A DNA stretch of 64,000 nucleotides. It comes from Nocardia flavorosea (GTDB lineage Bacteria; Actinomycetota; Actinomycetes; Mycobacteriales; Mycobacteriaceae). Position 1 is the stretch's first letter, and the number at the start of each line of letters is the position of its first letter. The stretch covers positions 372,001-436,000 of the forward strand of contig NZ_JADLQL010000002.1 of the NCBI RefSeq assembly GCF_015477805.1, written 5' to 3'. Below, one piece after another: positions 17,402-26,076 of this stretch. The position numbers and the translations under genes are program-made. The notes under the pieces are model-generated. The model saw only the letters and a list, made by a program, of their open reading frames with translations, made no database searches and was not told the DNA's origin.

Positions 17402-18688
17402 TTATTCGGCATCGGCCAGTGGGATGGGGTTGGCGGTGAGGTCAGCGAGTGCCTCGGCGATTGTGTCCAGTGGTGTTGCAGCGACGAGGTCGCGGCGTAG
17501 CCGGTGCGCTGCGGTGCGATAACTCGGGTCGGCCAGGATCCGATCGACCGCGCAGTGAATGGCCGCGGGTGTCGGATAGGTTGTGCCGAGGTCGATCCCG
17601 GTGTGGGTGTAGGCGACCCGAGCTGCGACTTCGGCCTTATCCGCGGTCTCTCCGGCGACGATGAGAGGTATGCCGTAGCGCAGGGCGTGTTGCACGCCGC
17701 CGTATCCACCGTTGGTGATCATGAGGTCCACGGTGGGTAGCAGTTGCTCGTAGGGCACATAGTCGGTGAGGTACACGTTGTCCGGGATCGGGAGGCTCAG
17801 TGTGTGGGTCGGGCCGCCGCCGGTGGTGGCGATGACAAGACAGTCGTTGCGATCGGACAACGCGCGCAGGGTGGGTCCGATCAGCTGGCCGAGATCGGTG
17901 TTGTCCCAGGTTCCTTGGGTGACATGGATGATCGTTCGAGCGCTGCGCAGCTGATCCGACCAGGGTGCGGCAACGGGTTCGTCGGGTGCGTCCGGGAAGA
18001 CCGGGCCGGTGAATGTGACGGTCTCGGGCAGGTCGCCGCGGGGGTATTCGAAGGCGGGCACGGTCAGCTGCAGTACTCGGTCGGCCAGTCGCGGCCAGTC
18101 GGTGAGGAACACCGGCGATCGGCGGACGCCGACCTGGCGCAGGGCGCGATTGAGTCGCCGTTGTGTGGCGGCGAACAGAATGTGATGCACGACCCAGTTC
18201 ATGGTGGTGTGGTCCCTCGATGGCCGCGGTGGCCATCCCATTCCGAACGGTGGGGTCTCGGTACTCGATAAGGTCAGCGGGCCGACGCCACACACCAGGA
18301 TCGGGGGGCGGGAGGGCCCCGCGAGCAGGTGTGCGAGTGTGCCGGTCAAGGCTATATCGACCAGGACAGCGTCTGCCTGCTCGCGGCGCAGGGCTGTATG
18401 CAGTGCCTCGGTTTGCGCCGCCAGTGGTGCGATGAATATCGACCGCAGTTCGGCGCGTCCACGCAGGTAGCGGCGGATGAGAGGCGGAAGCCTGCTCGGG
18501 TGCGCCGAGGGTGGCGGTTGGATGTGCGCGTCGGGTGGCAGCAGCGCGAACTGCATTCCGGCCCGGCGGACCTGATCGCGGTAGCCGCAACCGGTCATTA
18601 TGCACACATCGTGGCCACGGCGATGTAGGTCGGCGCCGATACGGAGCATCGGCATGACATGTCCGGCGATCGTGCTGGCGGCCAGCAT
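17402..18688 (-). CDS. UDP-glycosyltransferase (GT1/MGT type)
   Basis: The protein of about 428 residues has the N-terminal acceptor domain (GHVMPMLRIGADLHRRGHDV). Its C-terminal donor domain has IHVTQGTWDN, a threonine/glycine loop and VDLMITNGGYGGVQHALRYG, the sugar-nucleotide region of the macroside/zeaxanthin glucosyltransferase group. ATG 18688 is preferred; a TTG at 18727 would overlap the stop of the upstream SDR gene. By context it could glycosylate a carotenoid or a related lipid. Lack of a signal peptide fits a cytoplasmic enzyme. Confidence 0.85.
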   Translation of the reverse strand: MLAASTIAGHVMPMLRIGADLHRRGHDVCIMTGCGYRDQVRRAGMQFALLPPDAHIQPPPSAHPSRLPPLIRRYLRGRAELRSIFIAPLAAQTEALHTALRREQADAVLVDIALTGTLAHLLAGPSRPPILVCGVGPLTLSSTETPPFGMGWPPRPSRDHTTMNWVVHHILFAATQRRLNRALRQVGVRRSPVFLTDWPRLADRVLQLTVPAFEYPRGDLPETVTFTGPVFPDAPDEPVAAPWSDQLRSARTIIHVTQGTWDNTDLGQLIGPTLRALSDRNDCLVIATTGGGPTHTLSLPIPDNVYLTDYVPYEQLLPTVDLMITNGGYGGVQHALRYGIPLIVAGETADKAEVAARVAYTHTGIDLGTTYPTPAAIHCAVDRILADPSYRTAAHRLRRDLVAATPLDTIAEALADLTANPIPLADAE

Positions 18689-18723
18689 ATAGCGAGCCAA
18701 AGCTCCTCCAAATAGTTGAACGC

Positions 18724-20205
18724 TCAACTAGGCGATGACGGGGTGTCGGAAAGGCCGCGTTCGGCAGTTCCGGTGATGTTGCGGACCATGCCGCCGAACA
18801 CCGCATTGTGAAACGGTGTGATCGCCTTCCAATAGAGGTGCCCGGCAAGCCCGTGCGGTTGAAAGATGGCGCGTTGGCGGTAACAGGAGCCCCCGTCGGG
18901 ACCGGGTTCGACGCCCAGCTCCAGCCATGCCAGTCCGGGCAGCTGCATCTCGGCGCGAAGCCGCAGCAACCGAGGCCGGTCGATGTGTTCGACCCGCCAC
19001 CAGTCCAACGCTTCACCGGCGTGTAGACGATGCGGATGTTTACGGCCCCGACGCAACCCGACCCCGCCGGCGACCCGGTCGACCCACCCACGTGCTGACC
19101 AGGCGAGCGGAAACGAGTACCAGCCATTTTCGCCACCGATGGATTCGACCACCGCCCACAAAGTGTCGGGATCGGCGTCGGTGTGGAGTTCGCGCAGGTC
19201 CTCATAGAGGGAACCGCCCGACCAGGCCGGATCGGTGGGCAGCGGATCAGAAGGCGCGCCGTAGGTGCTCGCGTCGGACCAGCGGGTCGGCACCTCGGCG
19301 TGCCGAATCCGGGTCAACGCCAGTTCCACGGCACGCTCGTAACGGGTCAGGCCCTCGGTGGGTTCGGGGATGTGAGAGGAGATGTCGTGTTCGCCGCAGA
19401 CGACTTCGTGGACGAGCGATTCGATGAGAGGCACTGCCAAGGCGCGCGGAACCGGGGTCACCAGGTTGACCCATTGCGCCGATAGCCATGGGGTGAGGAC
19501 CGGGACCGGCAGGACCACGCGACGAGTCAATCCGGCAACAGCGGCGTATTTGCGCATCATGGTCAAATAGGTCAGGACGTCGGGACCGCCGATATCGAAC
19601 GCGCGATTGACCTCCACGGGTAACGCGGCAGCACGCACCAGGTAGTACAGGACATCTCGGATGGCGATCGGCTGGATCCGGTTGTGCACCCATCGGGGGG
19701 TGACCATGGCGGGAAGACGTTCGGACAGGTAGCGCAGCATCTCGAAACTGGCCGAGCCGGATCCGATGATCACCGCCGCCCGCAACTCCACCGTGGGGAC
19801 ACCGGATTGTCTAAGGATCTCTCCTACCTCGGCGCGGGAGGCGAGGTGCCGCGAGAGGGTGGTGTGTTGCGGAACGATGCCGCCGAGATAGACGATGCGC
19901 CGAACTCCGGCTGAGCTCGCCGCGGCGGCCACGACGCGCGCGGCCTCCCGGTCGACATCGGAAAAGTCGCTACGAGTCAGCGAATGCACCAGGTAGTAGA
20001 CGACCTCTTGGTCGGCGACCGACGCACGCACCTCGTCGTCCACGGTGACATCGCCACGGACCACCTCGACCCGATCCCGCCAGGGGACCTCCGCCAATTT
20101 GGCCGGCGTCCGGGCCACCACCCGGACCTGATGACCTGCCTCGATCAGCTCGGGCACCACACGGCCACCGATATACCCGGTCGCCCCGAATACCACACAA
20201 CGCAT
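18724..20205 (-). CDS. SDR-family NAD(P)-binding epimerase fused to DUF2867
   Basis: The 493-residue protein starts with the Rossmann motif CVVFGATGYIGG (residues 3-14) and VRVVARTP. The middle (about residues 150-250) is epimerase-like, and the C-terminal 180 residues (SGGSLYEDLR, ENGWYSFPLAW) match the DUF2867 arrangement. ATG 20205 follows GGGG by 10 bases. It lies between the glycosyltransferase and a broken FAD oxidoreductase in one operon. A decayed paralogue is at 1510-1800. The substrate is unknown. Confidence 0.85.
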   Translation of the reverse strand: MRCVVFGATGYIGGRVVPELIEAGHQVRVVARTPAKLAEVPWRDRVEVVRGDVTVDDEVRASVADQEVVYYLVHSLTRSDFSDVDREAARVVAAAASSAGVRRIVYLGGIVPQHTTLSRHLASRAEVGEILRQSGVPTVELRAAVIIGSGSASFEMLRYLSERLPAMVTPRWVHNRIQPIAIRDVLYYLVRAAALPVEVNRAFDIGGPDVLTYLTMMRKYAAVAGLTRRVVLPVPVLTPWLSAQWVNLVTPVPRALAVPLIESLVHEVVCGEHDISSHIPEPTEGLTRYERAVELALTRIRHAEVPTRWSDASTYGAPSDPLPTDPAWSGGSLYEDLRELHTDADPDTLWAVVESIGGENGWYSFPLAWSARGWVDRVAGGVGLRRGRKHPHRLHAGEALDWWRVEHIDRPRLLRLRAEMQLPGLAWLELGVEPGPDGGSCYRQRAIFQPHGLAGHLYWKAITPFHNAVFGGMVRNITGTAERGLSDTPSSPS

Positions 20206-20211
20206 CCGCAA

Positions 20212-21105
20212 TCAGCCCCTTTCCCTCGCGTGGACGCCGAGATCGGTCAGCACAGCAGTCGCCGCCCGGCGCCCGACACCAACACCCCTGAATCGAGCTG
20301 GTATCGCGGTGATCGCCACACACATAACGCCCGGAACCCAGCCGGACAGCCCGACACAGTCGATGACCCGGTCGCATCACCGGCAATGCCCGAGTAATCG
20401 TATAGCTGGCAAGCAATCGCCAACCAGCTGTGTCGATGCCGTAGAGCTGGGCGAGCCGACGCCGCACGACCGGTTCGAGTGCGTCATCGGCGCGCCCGGG
20501 AACCGATGCGGCGATCGAGCCCTGTCCGGGGGGCGCGTACTGCTCCGCGACAACGCTGAGGTCGACGGTGTTGAGCAAGAGGTCGCTGTGTCCATCAACA
20601 AGCAGCGTGGGCGAGCGCAGAGGTGAGCGCGGCGCAGCGTAGCAGAAGGTGGTGACAGCGTGCCAGCTCGGTGAGTCGACCTCGGGCAACAGTCGCGCGG
20701 CCGTGCTGCCGTCGGTGGCGACGACCCCCGCGCGTGCGGAGATCATTTCACCTCCGAGTAGACGAACCCGGGTACCCTCGATTGCGCACGCCTCGGCGGC
20801 CGTACGGATCGTTGCATCGGCGAGGTTGCCGGCCAGCTGCTGCGGCGGAGCCTGCATACCCTCGGCAACAGAGCGCGTGGGTATTTGCGTGCCAGGGCGA
20901 CCGGGCCCAGCCCGACCCTCAACGCAAGCGCTGCCAGCGCCGCGACGGCGACAAGGCGGTGCCCGAACAGGTCCGCTGCTCCGGCGAACGCGGCCCGACC
21001 GTGCCAGGGACCGCACACCACCACATCCAAACCGTGACGATGCAGATGTATCGCAGCGGCCAGACCCGCCAGCCCCGCACCCACCACCACAATATCGATC
21101 GGCAT
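20212..21105 (-). pseudogene. FAD-dependent oxidoreductase (phytoene-dehydrogenase-like), frameshifted
   Basis: The N-terminus MPIDIVVVGAGLAGLAAAIH is a normal FAD motif behind a good start at 21105. After about 30 residues the expected GGR region is missing, and the C-terminal half continues in another frame (EMISARAGVVATDGSTAARL, then ASYTITRALPVMRPG and GRYVCGDHRDTSSIQG). Two more shifts are needed to reach the natural end next to the SDR start. The gene is first in its operon and has operator site D upstream, so a once light-regulated enzyme has been lost. Confidence 0.75.
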
Positions 21106-21160
21106 CTCCGCATCCCTCTGACTCGAAGCGCTCACACGCGTACCGTGCCTGGCCATGCTC

Positions 21161-21179
21161 GATGCATAAATGATTCACT
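21161..21179 (-). promoter_or_regulatory. Putative photoregulator operator, site D (imperfect)
   Basis: On the plus strand it reads GATGC-ataaatgat-TCACT. The left part is close to site C (GATGCgTAAAcGATgCA against GATGCaTAAAtGATtCA). Read in the direction of the downstream minus-strand operon the proximal half-site GCATC is intact. It lies 56 bases before the broken FAD oxidoreductase start, similar to site A in front of the lipocalin. Confidence 0.45.
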
Positions 21180-21760
21180 ATTTCGCTCGATTGTGCAGCC
21201 CAGGGCATCGAATCGCGCCTCGGGGCGGCGTTTGCATGGTTCAGCGGCCCGGCAGGACGGAACTTGCCGTAAAATCACCGTGGACGACTGATCCCGGCAC
21301 GATCGCGTGAGCATTACCTCGGGAATCGAAGCACTGACTACACTGGCCTGAACCCGCCATGATTTAGGCGACACTCGGTGCGGCTGGTCTCAGCGCTCAA
21401 CGATCCTTGTCAGCGGTCAGGTGGAAATCCCACTGCGGCCACCTGAAAAGGAGCTATCACCGTTGCGGCGCGACCGTACACCACGAGCGTGGCACGTCGA
21501 GCGCGCCGCGCCGACCAACCCCGCCAACGCGGGGGCGCAGTCCCCCCGACTGACATATACGGTCGCCATCCACCGACACAGATTGTCGTATTGCCGTATT
21601 GTTCACTGACATTCCCGTGTCGCCTCGCACCCCGGACCGGAAATCTCCGCCTCCATTTCTATGTCGATCAAGCACTCGGTCGGACATCCAATAATCGGCA
21701 TTACCGAGAGTTCGAGCGTGTCCTTCCTCGCAAACCAACTGAGACGAGATACTCCCCCGC
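21180..21760. other. Long intergenic stretch
   Basis: I see no gene I can support in these 580 bases. The only structure is an inverted repeat CAGGTGG/CCACCTG at 21418-21445 followed by AAAAGGAG. The stretch marks the border between the carotenoid island and the mobile-looking DNA. Confidence 0.5.
21418..21445. repeat. Inverted repeat, 7-bp arms
   Basis: CAGGTGG at 21418-21424 pairs with CCACCTG at 21439-21445 across 14 bases. It could be a small hairpin or an old insertion-sequence end. No transposase lies next to it. Confidence 0.3.
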
Positions 21761-21964
21761 ATGCCGCCCCGTGCAACCGAACCCGTCGAGCCACACCTCG
21801 CCGACCGCCGGCCTCGACGGACAAACGGACCAGAAGCAGACTTCGAAATCATCCTTGCCGAGGGAGCCGAGTCAGAGACACTCACACGACTTCAGGCCAA
21901 CACCTTCCGCACGATCGCACGATGGCAAGCGGTACAGCAAGACAGCAGCACCACCCACCTATAA
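21761..21964 (+). CDS. Small hypothetical protein (67 residues)
   Basis: The ORF reads MPPRATEPVEPH at the start and QANTFRTIARWQAVQQDSS near the end. The C-terminal part looks like a charged amphipathic helix. I do not recognise it. Support comes from a second, decayed copy of its last 18 codons at 22818-22872, with the same frame and stop but Trp changed to a stop. That suggests a small gene carried by the repeat family around the putative element. Confidence 0.35.
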   Translation: MPPRATEPVEPHLADRRPRRTNGPEADFEIILAEGAESETLTRLQANTFRTIARWQAVQQDSSTTHL

Positions 21965-21970
21965 CTCATA

Positions 21971-22051
21971 ATCAGCTTCGACCACCAACCGCCCACCAGA
22001 AAACCGCAGGTCGTCCCCGTTCCCATGTTCGACGTGCCCCGCCGAGGGCAC
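21971..22051 (-). repeat. Direct repeat copy 2 (putative left attachment-site repeat)
   Basis: It shares 70 of 81 bases with 28144-28224 in the same orientation. On the minus strand it starts with the hairpin GTGCCC-tcggcg-GGGCAC and continues GTCGAACATGGGAACGG, as in the partial copy at 1313. Confidence 0.75.
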
Positions 22052-22069
22052 CACCGGAAAAAGCAGCTT

Positions 22070-22112
22070 GACCGCTGCTCATAGCCGTTGAACATCACAG
22101 CAAGCAGCGGTC
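22070..22112. terminator. Long inverted repeat at the 3' end of the integrase gene
   Basis: GACCGCTGCT at 22070-22079 pairs perfectly with AGCAGCGGTC at 22103-22112, leaving a 23-base loop. It sits exactly at the integrase stop. It may end transcription or be a recombinase arm site. There is no run of T. Confidence 0.4.
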
Positions 22113-22582
22113 TAGCTTGCTTCAGTGACACTCGTTGACACAACTTCCCCCAAAGTCTTCGCGGCCTCCCGCAACGCTTCCGCCTGCGAATGGGTGTAGA
22201 TCCTCGCTGTAACGCTGACATCGGCATGCCCCAGCCATGCAGCGATCACCGCGAGCGGCACGTTCCGAAGGTGCATCGTGGTCCCGCAGGTGTGACGAGC
22301 ATCATGCAGTCGAATGTGCCGAACGCCAGCCTTCTTGACCGCCTTCGCCCACTTGTGGGTCAGCATGTCCGGGTGGTACGGCGTACCGTCTTTTTTGCAG
22401 GCGACATACCCGCCATCCTGATACGCCTTGCCGAGCTGAATCTTGTCCGCAGCCTGACGCCGCCGGGCGCGACGCAGAACCTCCACCATCTCGTCATCCA
22501 TCGGAAGTTCCCGAGTACCAGCTTCCGTCTTCGGATCATCTTCGACCGCCTCCCCTCCGGCCGACGACCTACTGATGTGCAC
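22112..22582 (-). pseudogene. Tyrosine recombinase (phage-type integrase), N-terminally truncated
   Basis: The 156-residue frame holds the C-terminal catalytic part: KTEAGTRELPMDDE, the HxxR box HDARHTCGT, WLGHADVSVTARIYTH and the nucleophile Tyr before THSQAEALRE. The DNA-binding N-terminus and the first catalytic Arg are missing; full proteins are near 370-400 residues. The break coincides with the IS3 remnant at 22590. It lies next to the left direct repeat. Confidence 0.85.
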
Positions 22583-22589
22583 GACAGCG

Positions 22590-22782
22590 ATCGATCCGGG
22601 ACGATTCCCCGTTCCGGCGCGGTCCGCTGGACCGGCTCGCCGACGTCGAACTCCTCACCGCCGACTGGACCGGCTGGTACAACCAGTCCCGGATCATGCA
22701 CCGACTCGGCCGCCGACCACCGACCGAACACGAAGCCGACTACTATGCACTCCACGCCGAGCAACCGGCTGGAGACAGATAA
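22590..22782 (+). pseudogene. IS3-family transposase (orfB) C-terminal remnant
   Basis: The frame FRRGPLDRLADVELLTADW continues with WTGWYNQSRIMHRLGRRPPT and EHEADYYALHAE to TAA 22780-22782. This is the usual C-terminal end of IS3 orfB integrase-core proteins (WYN..R.H..LG..PP.E.E..YY). Nothing of the catalytic DDE core is left. It abuts the truncated integrase, so an IS insertion followed by deletion probably destroyed the latter. Confidence 0.75.
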
Positions 22783-22817
22783 ACCGGTGCGCATCAAACC
22801 CGGGGTGGTTCATCTTG

Positions 22818-22872
22818 TGCGAAATCGCCCGATGACACGCGGCCCACCAAGACGGCGGCACCACCCACGCAT
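22818..22872 (+). repeat. Decayed copy of the 3' end of the small ORF at 21761
   Basis: About 40 of 55 bases match 21911-21965. In frame it reads EIAR, stop, HAAHQDGGTTHA, stop, against TIARWQAVQQDSSTTHL in the other copy. The likeness continues weakly for about 30 bases beyond the stop. Confidence 0.45.
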
Positions 22873-23032
22873 AGCCCAGATCCAGTCACCAGCCGACCAA
22901 TCGTCGCGACCGAAGCCCGCGGCATGCGATCTACGCACCCTGGCCGCCGCCGATGACTGTAGGACCTCGCCGGGGTGCGACGGGACCACAAGCTCGTGCA
23001 GAGCGCCCCAGCGTCCGTATTTTACGGCCTCA

Positions 23033-23482
23033 TCAGCGGCTTCGCCGGTGCCGGCCTCGGAGCCACGCGCCGATTTCGGTTCCCGCCCTGTCATCTCGGA
23101 TCGAGCGGTGCCGTGCCGTATTCGTTGCGGCGCCGGCCACCGGGGTGATGAGCCGGAGGGTCAGAGTCGCGCCGACACCGATGACATCGACAGTACGCGC
23201 GGGCATATGCCGGTATCCCTCGAGCCGAGTCCGCAGCCCGCCGCTGATCATGCCCCGCGGTGCGGTGGTCCACTCGTCCCGGCGAAAGGCCACGCGACGA
23301 ACCGGGCCGAACCCGGGTCGCAGAACCGGCAACAGACCCGCGAGTTCCGTGACGAGGTCACGACTGTGCGGCCACCAGAAGCCATCGGCATTTCCGATGC
23401 CGGCGGGATCCACTTCGAGCCGCACCTGCCAGGCGGGCCAGTCCTGCCGATAAGTCTTGATCTGGTTCGATCGTGACGTCAT
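23033..23482 (-). CDS. DUF5994 family protein, copy 1
   Basis: The 149-residue protein has the family block FWWPHSRDLVTELAGLLPVL (about residues 35-54), then VRRVAFRRDEWTTAPR and GYRHMPARTVDVIG. The function of DUF5994 is unknown. The last 35 residues are Arg-rich and unlike the other copies, so the C-terminus may be altered by a frameshift. Three other divergent members lie within 5 kb. Confidence 0.65.
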   Translation of the reverse strand: MTSRSNQIKTYRQDWPAWQVRLEVDPAGIGNADGFWWPHSRDLVTELAGLLPVLRPGFGPVRRVAFRRDEWTTAPRGMISGGLRTRLEGYRHMPARTVDVIGVGATLTLRLITPVAGAATNTARHRSIRDDRAGTEIGAWLRGRHRRSR

Positions 23483-23596
23483 TTCTGTACTCCTGTTCGT
23501 CCGCGGTCAGGCCGACTGCGGTGATTAGGTTCGGGAACCGATGGTTGTCCGAGCGTCGAATCGACCGACTGAAGTGAGTGCCGAGTCGCCTTTTTC

Positions 23597-24067
23597 CTAC
23601 AACGGTTCCCGCGTCAGGCGCCGGGCCTGTTGCTGAGTGGAGATCAGTGCCAGCGTCGACTCCGCGCCCTGGTTTTCATTGCGGCCGGTGGCTTCCAGCC
23701 CGTTGGAACAGCCGAAGCTGTCCGGATCGAGCAGGGGGACGCCGATATCGTTGCTGCCGCGGAACCAGGCTTCGCACAGCATGACCGCATCCTTCCAGTG
23801 CCGGTCGCCGGTCGCGTCGTAGGCGCAGGCGTCGGCCAGGCACGCGACTTCGACAGGCTGCTGATCGAAACCCGGCCGGGGTTCCCCGATCGCCCAGCCG
23901 TCGACCGGGGGCACGGAAAGGCGATCACCGGCTGTCTCGGTCGCGAGCAGCCAGCGCAGCATCGCCAATCCATTGGCCAGGATGCGTTCCTTGCCGGGTA
24001 TCGAGCCGACAGCGAGCAACGCCTCGGCCAGCACGGCGTTGGCGTAGGAGATGGTTTGCGTACTCAT
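23597..24067 (-). pseudogene. C-terminal fragment of a glycosidase-like (alpha/alpha-barrel) protein
   Basis: The frame holds SYANAVLAEALLAVGS, GEPRPGFDQQPVEVACLADA and the hallmark GRNENQGAESTLALISTQQQ. These match the C-terminal third of actinobacterial glycosidase-like proteins encoded near glycosyltransferases. Those proteins are much longer, and no matching N-terminal part is visible upstream. I read it as a truncated gene left by rearrangement. Confidence 0.6.
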
Positions 24068-24434
24068 GGGCAGGTACTCACCTCGCTTTTCGCTGACGGT
24101 GATCTGCCGCCACGGGGCTTCGACGCGGTAATCGGCCGGCTGCGGGCTCGAACCTGCACATTATTTACCTTTCTTCGTAGTCCGATATAGACCACCGAGA
24201 TCGTCAGCGCTGCAGGGCCGTTCGGCCCCGTCGAGGTGCCGGGGCTCACGGTGACGAGTTCCGGGAGTCGCCGGCACAGCTGTTGGGCGCGGCGCCATCG
24301 CGTGCAGTGTCGAGCGCAAGCTTCGTCGGCGGACCGATCCCGCGGGTGCGCTGCACTGAGCGTCATCGGGCCCGGATTCATGGCATCCGTTGAACTTTCG
24401 CTCCAAGGCCGTTTCGGGTGCGCGTCGGCGGGGG
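24068..24434. other. Gap without a supported gene
   Basis: Several overlapping frames are open but none shows a family motif or a ribosome site. The missing N-terminal part of the glycosidase fragment is not found here. Confidence 0.5.
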
Positions 24435-24908
24435 TCAGCGGTCGGCGGCGGCGCCCATCGCTGCGTGGTTGGTGACGGGTCGGGGTTGGTGATTCTGGTT
24501 CGCCGTTTGCGGTGCTGGAATTCGGGTGGGTGCACCGGTCGCTGTGGGCGCCGGGTCGGTCTCGGTGCTCGGGTGGACGACCTGCAGCACGATCACGCTG
24601 CTGGTTCCGTACACGTACATCGTGTCGAACAGCTCGAATGGGTACGGGTCGAGTTGTATGGCGCGGTCGACCATGAGTAGGTGCCGGCCGGTGGCGTCCC
24701 AAGCGGTTGGGTCGTAGACCACACGCGATATCGGCCCTGTCCGTAGCTGGAGTGCGGTGATCAGGTCGGGGAGCTCGGTGGCGAGGTTGCTCGTTCGTGG
24801 CCGCCAGGTGGCGTCGATGTAGTCGCCGGGGTTCGAATGGAGATGCAATCGAGGGTTCGGGGCCGCCCGCGGTGGTGTGGAAGGTGTGGATATCGGTAAC
24901 GGCGTCAT
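24435..24908 (-). CDS. DUF5994 family protein, copy 2
   Basis: The 157-residue protein starts at ATG 24908 behind GGGAG. It has RLHLHSNPGDYIDATWRPRT, then SNLATELPDLITALQLRTG, ISRVVYDPTAWDATGRHLL and the hydrophobic segment TMYVYGTSSVIVLQVVHP. These follow the DUF5994 pattern. The C-terminal 45 residues are Pro/Thr/Asn-rich. Function unknown. Confidence 0.75.
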   Translation of the reverse strand: MTPLPISTPSTPPRAAPNPRLHLHSNPGDYIDATWRPRTSNLATELPDLITALQLRTGPISRVVYDPTAWDATGRHLLMVDRAIQLDPYPFELFDTMYVYGTSSVIVLQVVHPSTETDPAPTATGAPTRIPAPQTANQNHQPRPVTNHAAMGAAADR

Positions 24909-25074
24909 GAGACGCTCCCGTCATGGCCGGGTGGGAGGCCGGATTGCCGGATCCGGTGACGACGCAACCTCGGCTGGTCAGCGCACGTGATACCGCCGGA
25001 TACTGTCGAGCCTACGCCCATGGGCGGCCCGCCCGGCGGTAACACCGGGAAGCGGTCCGGTTCGAGTGCGCACA

Positions 25075-25980
25075 TCAGTGGTGTGGGTTGTTACGCGCCT
25101 GCTCACCGGTGCGGTGGTCGGTGGTCCATACCGGTTGCAGCATGTGCCAGTCGGCCGGGTGCGCGGCGATACCGGCGGCGAACCGGTCGGCCAGGGCTTG
25201 GGTGGTGGGCTGCACACCACCGGTGGTGTCGATCGGCGCGCCGACATGGAAACCCCAGCCGTCGATGGTGAACCAGCAGTGCACCGGCAGCAGAGGTGCA
25301 CCGGTGTCGATCGCCAGCCGGGCCGGACCCGACGGCATACAGGCCGGTTCACCGAAGAAGGTGACCGGTACCCCCGCACCGGTCAAATCACGTTCACCGA
25401 GCAACCCCACTATCCGCCCCTGCCGCAGCCGCGCGGTCAGCTGCTCGAACGGTGGTGCCGTGCCACCGGTGAGCGGGATGATCTCGAAACCCAGGCTTTC
25501 CCGGAACCGGACGAAGCGGTGGAACAGCGATTCCGGCTGCAGCCGTTCGGCGACGACGGTCGGTGTGCCGATCCGCCGGACCAGCCACACTCCTGCCAGG
25601 TCCCAGTTGCCGCTGTGCGGTAGCGCCAGCACAACCCCGCCGCCGCGCTTCACCGCGTCGTGGATGTGTTCGAGCCCGGTGGCCGCCGAGTCGATGATCT
25701 CGGCCAGCCGGACCGGATCCATCGACGGCAGCCGGAACGCTTCACACCAGTAGCGTGCATAGGAGCGCAGGCTCGCGCGCACGAGCTCGTCGGGCACCTG
25801 CTCCGGGGTCGTGGAAAGTACCCGGGCCAGGTTACGTCGCAGCTGAACCGGCCCACCATCGCGGGCCGCGTGCTCGCCGGCCATCTCGAACAGTCGCATC
25901 GACGCCCGCTGCGGCAAGGCGCGAACCAGCTGCCAGCCGGCCGCGTACCCGAGATCCCAGGCTCGGTCCTTTATGGTCAT
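25075..25980 (-). CDS. Phosphatidylinositol mannoside acyltransferase (PatA-like)
   Basis: The 301-residue lysophospholipid-acyltransferase-fold protein has the catalytic HxxxxD motif in LALPHSGNWDLAGVW and the second block LLGERDLTGAGVPVTFFGEP. In mycobacteria PatA acylates the mannose of PIM1/PIM2 at the inner face of the membrane and lies between pgsA and pimA. Here those neighbours are absent and the gene stands alone among DUF5994 genes. It is probably a second, mobile or accessory copy. It is full length and looks intact. Confidence 0.85.
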   Translation of the reverse strand: MTIKDRAWDLGYAAGWQLVRALPQRASMRLFEMAGEHAARDGGPVQLRRNLARVLSTTPEQVPDELVRASLRSYARYWCEAFRLPSMDPVRLAEIIDSAATGLEHIHDAVKRGGGVVLALPHSGNWDLAGVWLVRRIGTPTVVAERLQPESLFHRFVRFRESLGFEIIPLTGGTAPPFEQLTARLRQGRIVGLLGERDLTGAGVPVTFFGEPACMPSGPARLAIDTGAPLLPVHCWFTIDGWGFHVGAPIDTTGGVQPTTQALADRFAAGIAAHPADWHMLQPVWTTDHRTGEQARNNPHH

Positions 25981-26076
25981 TGGTCACCGTCGGCCGATAA
26001 CGTCATAGTCCTAGTTTGCCGCGGCCGCCGGGATGCGTGCAGCAACCGGCCATGTTCGCAAAAGCGCGTGTCCTGT

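Noticed and set aside
18713..18730. TAGTTGA/TCAACTA palindrome as an operator
   Set aside because: It overlaps the end of the SDR gene and the start region of the glycosyltransferase inside one operon, so chance or a coding constraint is as likely.
21418..21445. An insertion-sequence end
   Set aside because: The inverted repeat is short, has no partner end or target duplication and no transposase next to it.
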